The notes beneath the pieces were generated by a model. That model did not search any database. It worked only from the letters and a program-made list of their open reading frames with translations, and was not told the origin of the DNA. Of a DNA stretch of 15,083 bases, positions 1 through 6,958 are shown piece by piece (position 1 is the first letter of the stretch; each line of letters begins with the position of its first letter). Source of the DNA: Sergeia podlipaevii (lineage: Eukaryota; Euglenozoa; Kinetoplastea; Trypanosomatida; Trypanosomatidae); NCBI GenBank assembly GCA_030849805.1, contig JASANZ010001782.1:1-15083 (forward strand), read 5' to 3'. The translations under genes were made by a program, and so were the position numbers.

Positions 1-432
1 AAAGCATCGCCTAGACGATCTTGCACGCGGTTCCCTTATCTTTTCTAAAATAGAAAAAAGGGGAGGATACTTTTCTAAGCCACGCTTTTTTTTCTTTGCT
101 CTGATCTTTCCCGTCTATTCTTCTCTCACGAAGGCATCTTTAAAAGAGTCGTAAAGACGGACATAGGGACAGAAGTATTTTAAAGAAAAAAAAGGGCAAA
201 AAAAATAGAAAAGGAGGAGGATTCACTTTTCTTCTTGTTATCAAACTTGTAGGTGCACACAGAGAGCTGACGCACTAGAACTTTGTCTTTTCCACTTAGC
301 ATTGCACAGGCTCTAACAGCAATCACACACTCACAGGCTCAGCAAAGCCTTCACGAACAAACAGAACTCGAGAGGAAAGGAGCGGCAAAGGGCAAAAGAT
401 ACAAATCAAACAAGAGGGGGGAAAAAGGAAAA
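1..432 (+). other. Intergenic region and 5' UTR of the RRM protein
   Basis: No credible gene is seen before 433. The stretch has A- and T-runs and, near its end, a purine-rich segment before the start codon. The reading frame of the RRM gene is open upstream to about 283, but there is no ATG between the predicted splice acceptor at 251-252 and 433, so that open extension is most likely untranslated leader. Confidence 0.6.
222..252 (+). promoter_or_regulatory. Predicted spliced-leader trans-splice acceptor for the RRM protein gene
   Basis: A pyrimidine-rich tract at about 224-239 is followed by the first AG at 251-252. No ATG lies between this AG and the chosen start at 433, which supports that start. 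A second pyrimidine stretch (about 281-297) with AG at 298-299 is an alternative site. Trans-splicing at pyrimidine tract plus AG is established for trypanosomatids; the exact site is inferred. Confidence 0.5.
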
Positions 433-1926
433 ATGCCCGCAGCTCCTGAGTTTATTCCTCTGCCCAAGGCGAAGGAGATGCACGCGATGATGAACTGGCG
501 CGACTCACCAGGCATGCATGGAGGTTCCGACAACGCTACTCCAACTCCTGCGCCGATCCCAAACGCAGTCATAGCCCCCAACGGTAACGGGATGGAGAAA
601 GATGTCAAAGGTCGCGGTCGTGCTCGTGCCAGCCGCAAGCGCGCTGGGAAGGAGCAACACCCACAAGCCCCCGATGTAGAGGACTTTTTTATCCACATCG
701 ATCTCCCCCCTGGTGTTGCCTTTCAGACCCTTCAGTTTGAACTGCAGACCCAGACCACCCCGCTCAAGGCTATTGACATCGGCATGCCCAAGGTCTTTCT
801 CCCGCGCAGCCCACCACAGCCACAGCAGCAAGGCGGCACCCCGCTACCAGCAGGTAGTACTCCGTCTCAGGAGGAAGCCGCGGACGGACGAAACGCACTT
901 CTTCAAGCCTTCAAGACACCGGCCATGCATGCGACTACACTGAGCAGCACCGATGACGAGGCCTTTCCTCCTGCCATGGCGCTGCTGCCACCGTCGAACA
1001 AGGCTGAGACAGCTGCTTTCAATACAAGTAACGGAACTGCCTCTGATGCTGCTGCGGCGGCGGCTCCAAAGGGTGACTATCGTGTTTCCCTCCTTTATGC
1101 CGAAAAGACCGAGGCGGAGAAGGTAATGGCATTCTTGCAGAAGCGCTGGCCCTCTGCGACCATCGTTCTTGCTCCTCGCAGCCGCAGTGTTCTGAACGCC
1201 TCTCTGGTGCTCAAGGGTCTTCCCACGCTCAACAAGACCGAGCTTATCATTGAAGAGCTGGAGAAGCTGTCACACAAGCCTTCCTACGTGCGCCTGCACC
1301 GCAGCGACCGCGGTGGCTTCAAGAATGTGGTGTTCATCAAGTACTCTAACCGTGAGGATGCGGAGGAGATCAAGCTTCGCCTGGAGCGCTTCACCATTGG
1401 TAACCGCTCTCTTAAGGTAGAGTTTAAGAAGAAGACGGCAAAGCCAGAAGAGTCGCAAGCAAGCGCAACTGCCCCTGCTGCCACCACCAACGGGACTGTC
1501 ACCAACGGCGTGGGCAGCGAGACACTTCAGCAGATTGTGCGTGACCTGAGAGTGAGCACGGAGCACGAGGGCTTCATCTATCAGCGCAAGGACCTCTCCA
1601 AAGAGGACCTCAAGATGCTCAAGCAGCTGTGCCAGTCATACAATCTCACATTTGAAATGACCGACGTGAAGGTGACGGTGAAGCGGCAACTGGGCGTGAC
1701 GAGCAGGGCTGGCTGGACGAGTTCCAGCCCTTCGCCTGCAATGCGTCCTCAGGCAACACCAAACTGGGTCCCCGCCACACCGACACCTTTACGTCCAATG
1801 GACTTTAAAGGGATCAGCCATTGGAAGGATATCCGCAGCCAGGTGAACGCCCGCGGTGTCCTTCGACCTATTGGACCTGAGGATGGCATGCCCCCCTTTC
1901 CAGTTGGCCGTGGTCGTCCACTATGA
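433..1926 (+). CDS. RNA-binding protein with RRM and R3H-like domains
   Basis: Predicted 497-residue protein, probably binding RNA. The start is the first ATG after the predicted splice acceptor. The first half is low-complexity: a basic patch at about residues 59-72 (RGRARASRKR), then Pro/Gln/Ala-rich sequence. Residues about 255-334 form an RRM: beta-1 SLVLKGLP (256-263), an amphipathic helix, an RNP1-like strand around GGFKNVVFIKY (294-304), and a final strand LKVEFKKK. The aromatic positions of RNP1 are only partly kept. Residues about 365-420 (from LQQIVRDL to VTVKRQ) resemble an R3H fold in spacing, but the Arg-x3-His pair is not present. The C-terminus is Pro-rich and ends in a short GRGR tail. 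Many trypanosomatid genes are controlled after transcription by RRM proteins, so a role in mRNA stability or translation is plausible, but no specific orthologue was recognised. The RRM call is firm; the R3H call is tentative. Confidence 0.8.
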   Translation: MPAAPEFIPLPKAKEMHAMMNWRDSPGMHGGSDNATPTPAPIPNAVIAPNGNGMEKDVKGRGRARASRKRAGKEQHPQAPDVEDFFIHIDLPPGVAFQTLQFELQTQTTPLKAIDIGMPKVFLPRSPPQPQQQGGTPLPAGSTPSQEEAADGRNALLQAFKTPAMHATTLSSTDDEAFPPAMALLPPSNKAETAAFNTSNGTASDAAAAAAPKGDYRVSLLYAEKTEAEKVMAFLQKRWPSATIVLAPRSRSVLNASLVLKGLPTLNKTELIIEELEKLSHKPSYVRLHRSDRGGFKNVVFIKYSNREDAEEIKLRLERFTIGNRSLKVEFKKKTAKPEESQASATAPAATTNGTVTNGVGSETLQQIVRDLRVSTEHEGFIYQRKDLSKEDLKMLKQLCQSYNLTFEMTDVKVTVKRQLGVTSRAGWTSSSPSPAMRPQATPNWVPATPTPLRPMDFKGISHWKDIRSQVNARGVLRPIGPEDGMPPFPVGRGRPL

Positions 1927-3008
1927 CCACTCAGTCATATATATACATTGGTGCTTTCTTTTTCATATTTGTTTTCTTCCCTTTTTATATGGTTATATAT
2001 ATATTTATGTTTACGGCTTCTTAGCGTCCAATGCGATCACAGAGAACATAGGGGAGGGGGGCAGGAGGAATGTGCTTGCACTTTTGTTATTGTTGTTGTT
2101 TTGTTACAGCGCGCTCTTTACGTGTGCATTTTTTTTTCCTTCCTTTTGTTAGTGGTACACCCAAGCAATCAGTGCTGTTTAGCCTAGATGTGTGGGGGAG
2201 GGAGGGGGAGAAGACGTGTGGGAAGGAAAAGGGAGGGCACAGTGAGAGAATTGAACGCTTGCATGTGGAAGAAAAGGCTTCTTAGGTGTTCTTGAAAGAG
2301 GCTGGATGAAAAGAAGAAAAAGAGAGAACTCTCATGTGAAAGTACAAAAAAAGAAGACGAAGGCGATGCGCTACATTTTGAGTTTTTTTTTCTGCTTTGC
2401 TACACATGTTTTTTTCCTCTTTGTTATTGTTTGTCAAACGTCAATGACAGTTGTCGTTGTGGGCAAGGGTTACTGTGTGATGCGTGTGCCTTTGCTTTCT
2501 GGCGAAATGAGCAATATAGTGGGGGATGAGGACTAGCATACGGAAAAAAAATGAAAAGCGAGAGGAATTTTTTTTTTTATGTCAATGCATTCTGTAATAA
2601 AAAATAACTGTTTTGCAAGTATTGCCTGGTTTAAGAGAAAAAGGTGAATATATATACGATCAAGAGATTATGTGGTAGACCACTTGTGGTTTATAGAGAG
2701 AGGGGAGAGAAGGACGTGAATGAAAGCGCAGTGACGTTAGGGCTCTCCTTCTCATTTCCGCATTGCATACAAGCTTGCATCTATACTTGAGAAGGAGGAT
2801 ATGTTTGCTCTTTATGCTGTAACAACTACTTCTTTTACTTCACCTTGTTGGTAATTATGTCGTTTTTTCTTGCTTTTTTTTTCTTGGCAGCGTTTTATAA
2901 TTTCTATTCATTACTACGGAAGGTCCCCCGTTCAGTGAGTACAAACTGTTTTCAACTATCCTTATATTCCCACGTGTTGCCTAGGTGGGATCAACAAAAA
3001 TAGCGTGC
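1927..3008 (+). other. Intergenic region: 3' UTR of the RRM gene and 5' UTR of the kinase gene
   Basis: About 1.1 kb with no convincing gene. It holds TA-repeat patches (about 1938-1946 and 1995-2003), a GTT-rich patch (about 2085-2105), G-rich purine stretches (about 2050-2067 and 2190-2230), and T- and A-runs (for example 2569-2578). Open frames here encode low-complexity Phe/Val/Lys-rich peptides typical of translated UTR. A shared regulatory element could not be recognised by eye. Confidence 0.6.
2861..2890 (+). promoter_or_regulatory. Predicted trans-splice acceptor for the kinase gene
   Basis: A nearly pure T/C tract at 2862-2885 ends in GGCAG with AG at 2889-2890. A second possible acceptor is the AG at 2983-2984, after a weaker pyrimidine stretch. 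In both cases the first downstream ATG is at 3009. Confidence 0.6.
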
Positions 3009-4184
3009 ATGACACAGTCATTCACTCCTTTCATCGAAAGCAGCAAGAGTGGAGTTGTGGTGGTCCCAAAGGCAACTGTAGCTCCCGATTTTTCAACCTT
3101 GGTAGCCTCTCTTACTCGCACGCGTGTGTACAAGCAGGACAGTTACTCACATGTGGACCAATTGGGCTCAGATTATGATGGTCCTGTGGCCATTAAAGTG
3201 AGGGATCAACCGCTGCTGTCCAACAGTAGCAGCAATGTAGACAAGCAAACTCATCGTCTGGTGCACGAGGCAAATGTTTATCGTGCCCTGTCACCACATC
3301 CTCACATTCCTCTCTTTATAGACTGTGCACTGGCAGCACCGAGTGGACCCCACACTTCAAGCGAGTCTGCAGCACAGCACTACCCAGTGCTTGTCACACA
3401 GTTTATTAAAGGCGCCTCCTTGGACCGACTGAGGTACACATTTCCTCTCCTACGCCTTGATCTTGTCCTACGTGTGACTTACCAGCTCACCCATGTTCTG
3501 GAGCACATTCACCGCCATGGCTTTGTGTATGGAGACTTGAAGCTTTCCAACGTTCTTCTTGACGTGAGCGGTTTCTTATGGCTGATTGACTACGAGAGTG
3601 CCGTGCTAGTGGTAGATCTTGTGGAGCGACTTGACCTGCTTGCCGCGCGTGTAACCGAACACGTGCGAGCCCCTGAGCTCTATTGCAGTCATACGCTGGT
3701 AATGCGTAATGGCACTAGTGACTGCGAAAATTCTTTTGCAGTGGATGTCTGGGGACTTGGGGTGCTGTTGCTTGAGCTGCTACTGGGCACTACGCCGCTC
3801 GTTTCTCTCGCCAAGCTTGCTCTGGAAAGTGAAGGAGGAGTAGAACCTTCTAGTCTTTTTACTGCGCATTTATCACAATGCTTGGAGGATATTCATCAGC
3901 GATATCGTCGCTGGACAGGTAGCGGCTTCAAGTATACCGATGTGCAGAAACCGTTGGCGGCATTTATTACTGCACTTCTTATGCCACGTACGCGGGACCG
4001 CCTTGGCTGCGCGCATGGAACCACATGCATCTGGACTGCAGTGCGTACTCATCCACTGTGGGCTGTGGTGGAAACCAAGTGCTCCCAACTCCTCAAGGAA
4101 ATGGGCAAGGCCCAAGGCGAGCGAGCCACGTGGTGGCCAGAAGAATACGAGGAAGAAATGGAGGATTTAACATTGGGGTTATAA
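3009..4184 (+). CDS. Divergent serine/threonine protein kinase
   Basis: Predicted 391-residue protein made almost wholly of one kinase domain. The start is the first ATG after either candidate splice acceptor. Visible landmarks: VAIK with the beta-3 lysine at residue 63; a helix-C glutamate near residue 87 (VHEANVY); a catalytic loop YGDLKLSNVLLD with Asp 176 and Asn 181; LIDYESA at the magnesium-binding site with Asp 194; RAPELY (220-225); DVWGLG (246-251); and a late C-lobe RLGC with HPLW (331-351). The motif order and the RLGC/HP ending recall AGC or CAMK kinases, while the RAPEL segment is closer to CMGC. The HRD arginine is replaced by glycine (non-RD), DFG is DYE, and no glycine-rich loop is evident before VAIK. 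The residues needed for ATP, magnesium and catalysis are nevertheless present, so activity is possible. No membrane segment or accessory domain is seen. Substrate and pathway are unknown. Confidence 0.85.
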   Translation: MTQSFTPFIESSKSGVVVVPKATVAPDFSTLVASLTRTRVYKQDSYSHVDQLGSDYDGPVAIKVRDQPLLSNSSSNVDKQTHRLVHEANVYRALSPHPHIPLFIDCALAAPSGPHTSSESAAQHYPVLVTQFIKGASLDRLRYTFPLLRLDLVLRVTYQLTHVLEHIHRHGFVYGDLKLSNVLLDVSGFLWLIDYESAVLVVDLVERLDLLAARVTEHVRAPELYCSHTLVMRNGTSDCENSFAVDVWGLGVLLLELLLGTTPLVSLAKLALESEGGVEPSSLFTAHLSQCLEDIHQRYRRWTGSGFKYTDVQKPLAAFITALLMPRTRDRLGCAHGTTCIWTAVRTHPLWAVVETKCSQLLKEMGKAQGERATWWPEEYEEEMEDLTLGL

Positions 4185-4619
4185 AGCAGTGTTTTCTGTG
4201 ACTGTCTAGCCGTTCTCTCTCCGCTACATCGCTGTGGTTGCCTTTTTTGTCATTATCACTGTTGTACAGTTGGCTGCGAATACCCTATACACTCCAGATG
4301 TAAGGCGGGGTATGTGTCGTGTTTGGGAAGGTGGAGCCCCTCTTTTTTGTTGTTGTTGTTGTTGCAATTATTGTTTCCCTCTTTCTGTGTCGTCGTGCAG
4401 CAAAGCGACCTAGATTATTATTATTAACATTTTTATTATTTTTGTTACTCTTTATCCATCTGTGTCTTAACTTTCAAAGAATTTAACACAAGCGCGCTTT
4501 TATCTCGTTTATTTCCTTTGCTTCCATTTATATCGCATACGTATATTAGAAAAAGGAGAGGTGCTCCCATAGTGGAGAACGCAATAACACGATTCAACCC
4601 CCCCCCCCCCTCCTCTACC
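4185..4619 (+). other. Intergenic region ending at an assembly ambiguity
   Basis: AT-rich spacer with a GTT repeat (about 4348-4364) and an ATT-rich patch (4417-4440). An AG at 4549-4550 follows a moderate pyrimidine stretch. The region ends with a 13-base C-run and a short pyrimidine tract that abuts the N at 4620. None of the three forward frames contains a dinucleotide-binding GxGxxG segment that would supply the missing start of the next gene. Confidence 0.6.
4598..4619 (+). promoter_or_regulatory. Probable truncated pyrimidine tract of the monooxygenase splice acceptor
   Basis: Thirteen C residues (4598-4610) followed by TCCTCTACC, then the N. Its position just before the coding sequence matches the C-rich tracts upstream of the genes at 9372 and after 14711. 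The AG expected to follow is not visible and may lie in the missing sequence. Confidence 0.4.
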
Positions 4620-4620
4620 N
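4620..4620. other. Ambiguous base, probable collapsed assembly gap
   Basis: The only N in the window. It sits exactly where untranslated pyrimidine tract meets mid-protein coding sequence. This suggests it stands for a gap of unknown length rather than one uncalled base. Confidence 0.6.
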
Positions 4621-4621
4621 G

Positions 4622-6202
4622 CGTCTCACGGCTGATGAAGGTCGCAGCATCAATCTGGTTCTCACCTCTCGAGGTCTTTACGCTCTGCAACAAGTTGGTC
4701 TCCGCGAAGCTGCGCTGCGGCTGACGGTGCCGGTGGAGGGACGTCTCATTCATCCGAAAGATGACGTACAGGCGCCACCTCTACTGCAGCCGTACGGTCT
4801 CAGCGCGGAAGAGGTAAACTACTCTGTATCTCGCAATGAACTCAACAAGCTGCTTCTCACCTCGGCCGAAGAGCGCGGTGCTCGGACTATATTTCAGTAC
4901 AGCGTGAAGGACATCAATTGTGACACCATGACTGCCACGTACGAATCGTGTGGCAGCAGCAGCAGCAGCAGCAACTGCGATGCCCAGCTGGGTCAGCAGC
5001 AGCCAGAGGTGATAACGCTGAAGGCGGATCTCTTTATTGGTGCTGATGGAGTGGCTAGTGCTACTCGCAAGTGCCTCCTTGAGCAATGTAAGAGGCACAA
5101 CGACAGCGGCAGGGCGGTTTCGGAAATTATTGAACGCATTGGTATCAGCTATAAGGAGGTTACCTTCCCCGCCATGCCTCTCCCAGGAAACAACACTGAC
5201 GATGAGAGCGAAAAGAAGATGGGGTACTCCATGGAGAGTCGCGGCCTTCACATCTGGCCACGTGGCTCGCATTTTCTCATGGCTCTTGCCGATGTCGGCA
5301 ACACCTTCACCGGTACTATCTACCTTCCCGATGGCTCAGCCACGTTGAAGCTCCCTGAGCATACTCAGGGCCAGGAGCAAGCACAGCCGATCCCAACCTT
5401 TGCAGAGCTGGAGGCTGATCCGGCGCGTCTTGCAGACTATGTGAAGACTTACTATCCAGACCTTCCACGGTATGTCCCCGACTATGCGGAGCAGCTGCAG
5501 CGCCGTCCAGCCTCCTCCCTTGCCACACTGTACTGCTCTCACTGGCATTATGGTCATCGGATGGTGCTGGTTGGTGACGCCGCACACGCCATTACCCCCT
5601 TCTTTGGTCAGGGTATGAACTTGGGCTTTGAGTCTGTGATGCTTCTGGGGAGGTACCTGGACAAGTACCTGGGCAATACCTCTGAAAAGAAAGCAGCTGG
5701 CAGCACGATGGCTTCTTATAAGACGGCAAAGGAACGCCAAGAGAGGCTGCAAGCGGCATTTGCCGCCTACGAGGCATACCAACACCCAGCTGCGGATGCC
5801 ATTGCAGAGCTGGCAAAGGAAAACTTTGTTGAGATGTCGTACAAGACAGGCTTGCCTGCCTTCAGGGAGATGAGAGAGCTGGAAAAGCGGGTCGAGCGCT
5901 ACCACACGCAGTGCTTCCGCTCTCGGTATTTTCTTGTGACAGAAACACTTGTGCCTTACAACGTGGCGCAGAAAGCTGGTGTGCACATCGATGCGTGTCT
6001 TGCCGCACTTATGGACTTGTGTAAGGCGAAGTACTCTGAGATGGAGAAGCAGAGGGCGGTAGAAGAGAAGGAGCTGGGGTTTGCACTGGTGCTCACTCAT
6101 GCGGAAGTGGAGAAGGCAATTGAAACTCACGTGACACCATTTGCGCAAACGCATGGCCTTCGATTTGACCAGCCACACTACGACGGTTACTATCCTCTGT
6201 AA
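4622..6202 (+). CDS. Kynurenine 3-monooxygenase family FAD-dependent enzyme, 5' partial
   Basis: Aromatic flavoprotein monooxygenase resembling kynurenine 3-monooxygenase, which uses NADPH and O2 to turn L-kynurenine into 3-hydroxykynurenine. 526 residues are visible, counted from codon 4622. Family landmarks: GRSINLVLTSRG at 7-18 (the conserved GRSINL block); the DG motif in FIGADGVAS (138-146); LHIWPR (209-214), strongly typical of KMO; the FAD-ribityl GD motif running into FFGQGMN (318-333); and a later block HPAADAIAELAKENFVEM. Codons upstream of the first internal ATG clearly encode conserved family sequence, so translation cannot begin there. The normal N-terminal Rossmann segment with GxGxxG, roughly the first 50 residues, is absent, and the frame runs into the N at 4620. 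A poly-Ser insert (112-117) comes from an AGC repeat. Human KMO ends in a membrane anchor; no clear hydrophobic anchor is seen here. Family assignment is strong; exact substrate is inferred. Either an assembly gap or a truly truncated gene is possible, and a gap is favoured. Confidence 0.85.
   Translation, partial: RLTADEGRSINLVLTSRGLYALQQVGLREAALRLTVPVEGRLIHPKDDVQAPPLLQPYGLSAEEVNYSVSRNELNKLLLTSAEERGARTIFQYSVKDINCDTMTATYESCGSSSSSSNCDAQLGQQQPEVITLKADLFIGADGVASATRKCLLEQCKRHNDSGRAVSEIIERIGISYKEVTFPAMPLPGNNTDDESEKKMGYSMESRGLHIWPRGSHFLMALADVGNTFTGTIYLPDGSATLKLPEHTQGQEQAQPIPTFAELEADPARLADYVKTYYPDLPRYVPDYAEQLQRRPASSLATLYCSHWHYGHRMVLVGDAAHAITPFFGQGMNLGFESVMLLGRYLDKYLGNTSEKKAAGSTMASYKTAKERQERLQAAFAAYEAYQHPAADAIAELAKENFVEMSYKTGLPAFREMRELEKRVERYHTQCFRSRYFLVTETLVPYNVAQKAGVHIDACLAALMDLCKAKYSEMEKQRAVEEKELGFALVLTHAEVEKAIETHVTPFAQTHGLRFDQPHYDGYYPL
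4953..4973 (+). repeat. AGC trinucleotide repeat inside the monooxygenase gene
   Basis: About six tandem AGC units encode a run of six serines between conserved blocks, a position where a length-variable loop would be tolerated. Confidence 0.8.
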
Positions 6203-6958
6203 AAAAAAAAGGAGGAGAACTGATACTCTCACAGTATACTTGCGTGCACGAATACATCACAATGGAAAGGATGTGCATGTAATCCGTGTGAGGCTACTTT
6301 TTTTTCTATGCTATTTTACTATAATAAGAGTTATTTCTTTTTTTTTTAATAGGAGGACCTTAATATTCCACGTATTTTCTATCATTTTGACGCCGATGTC
6401 TTTTGGTGTGTTTGAAGCGTTCGTTTAGCCGCTATTGGCTAACAGGTTAGCGCGCTACAAGGAGAGAGATATAGAAGGTGAAATGGAAACAGCAAAAAAA
6501 TAATGTCATTATTAGTGTTGCGTTCAGCAATACCTTATTATTTTCATTACTACTACTATTGATTGTCTACGTGCCACCAATGTCTTTCAAGGAGTTTCTC
6601 AAAAATAGACTTTGATGCTCGGCACTGAAAGAATATCTTATCTGGCCCCTCATTCTTTTCATTATTGTTATTATTTTCCGTCCTTAAGAAGCTGTGCACA
6701 TTGTATTCAGGAACACACACAGATTGGGCGTGCCACTAAGCAAGTGTCTAGTTGCGCAGACAAACTTGTGGCCACTTTTCTTTTTACCTTTTACCGTGCT
6801 ACGTTTAACTTGAAGCACACTGGAGTGTTCCTCAAGGAAGGGGTGAAAGGTTATATTCATAATCACACCACAATTACTACCACTACTGCAACGTTGTTTG
6901 TTCTGTACTATTTTGGATTGACTTTTTTCTCTGCTTATTGTTATTATAATTGACTGCG
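6203..6958 (+). other. Intergenic region: 3' UTR of the monooxygenase and 5' UTR of the PHD-GNAT gene
   Basis: About 750 bases. A 12-base A-run starts inside the monooxygenase stop codon. It is followed by T-runs (about 6299-6306 and 6339-6348) and ATT/ACT-rich patches (6507-6560 and 6660-6680). An ATG-started frame at 6615-6953 is open but low in complexity and would be split by the predicted splice site, so it is not called a gene. Confidence 0.55.
6772..6815 (+). promoter_or_regulatory. Predicted trans-splice acceptor for the PHD-GNAT gene
   Basis: A pyrimidine-rich tract at 6772-6794 is followed by AG at 6814-6815. No ATG occurs between this AG and 6959, which supports the chosen start and gives a leader of about 143 bases. 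An earlier AG at 6687-6688 after another T-rich tract is an alternative. Confidence 0.45.

Noticed and set aside
283..432. N-terminal extension of the RRM gene from an upstream alternative start
   Set aside because: No ATG is present. A non-ATG start is unlikely in a nuclear eukaryotic gene, and the sequence lies within the predicted 5' leader.
5336..6232. Long minus-strand open frame opposite the monooxygenase
   Set aside because: It lies antisense to a clearly conserved coding sequence, has no recognisable domain, and all other genes are on the + strand.
6615..6953. ATG-started open frame of about 112 residues just before the PHD-GNAT gene
   Set aside because: Low-complexity Tyr/Phe/Thr-rich peptide in AT-rich sequence, crossing the predicted splice acceptor. 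No recognisable domain.
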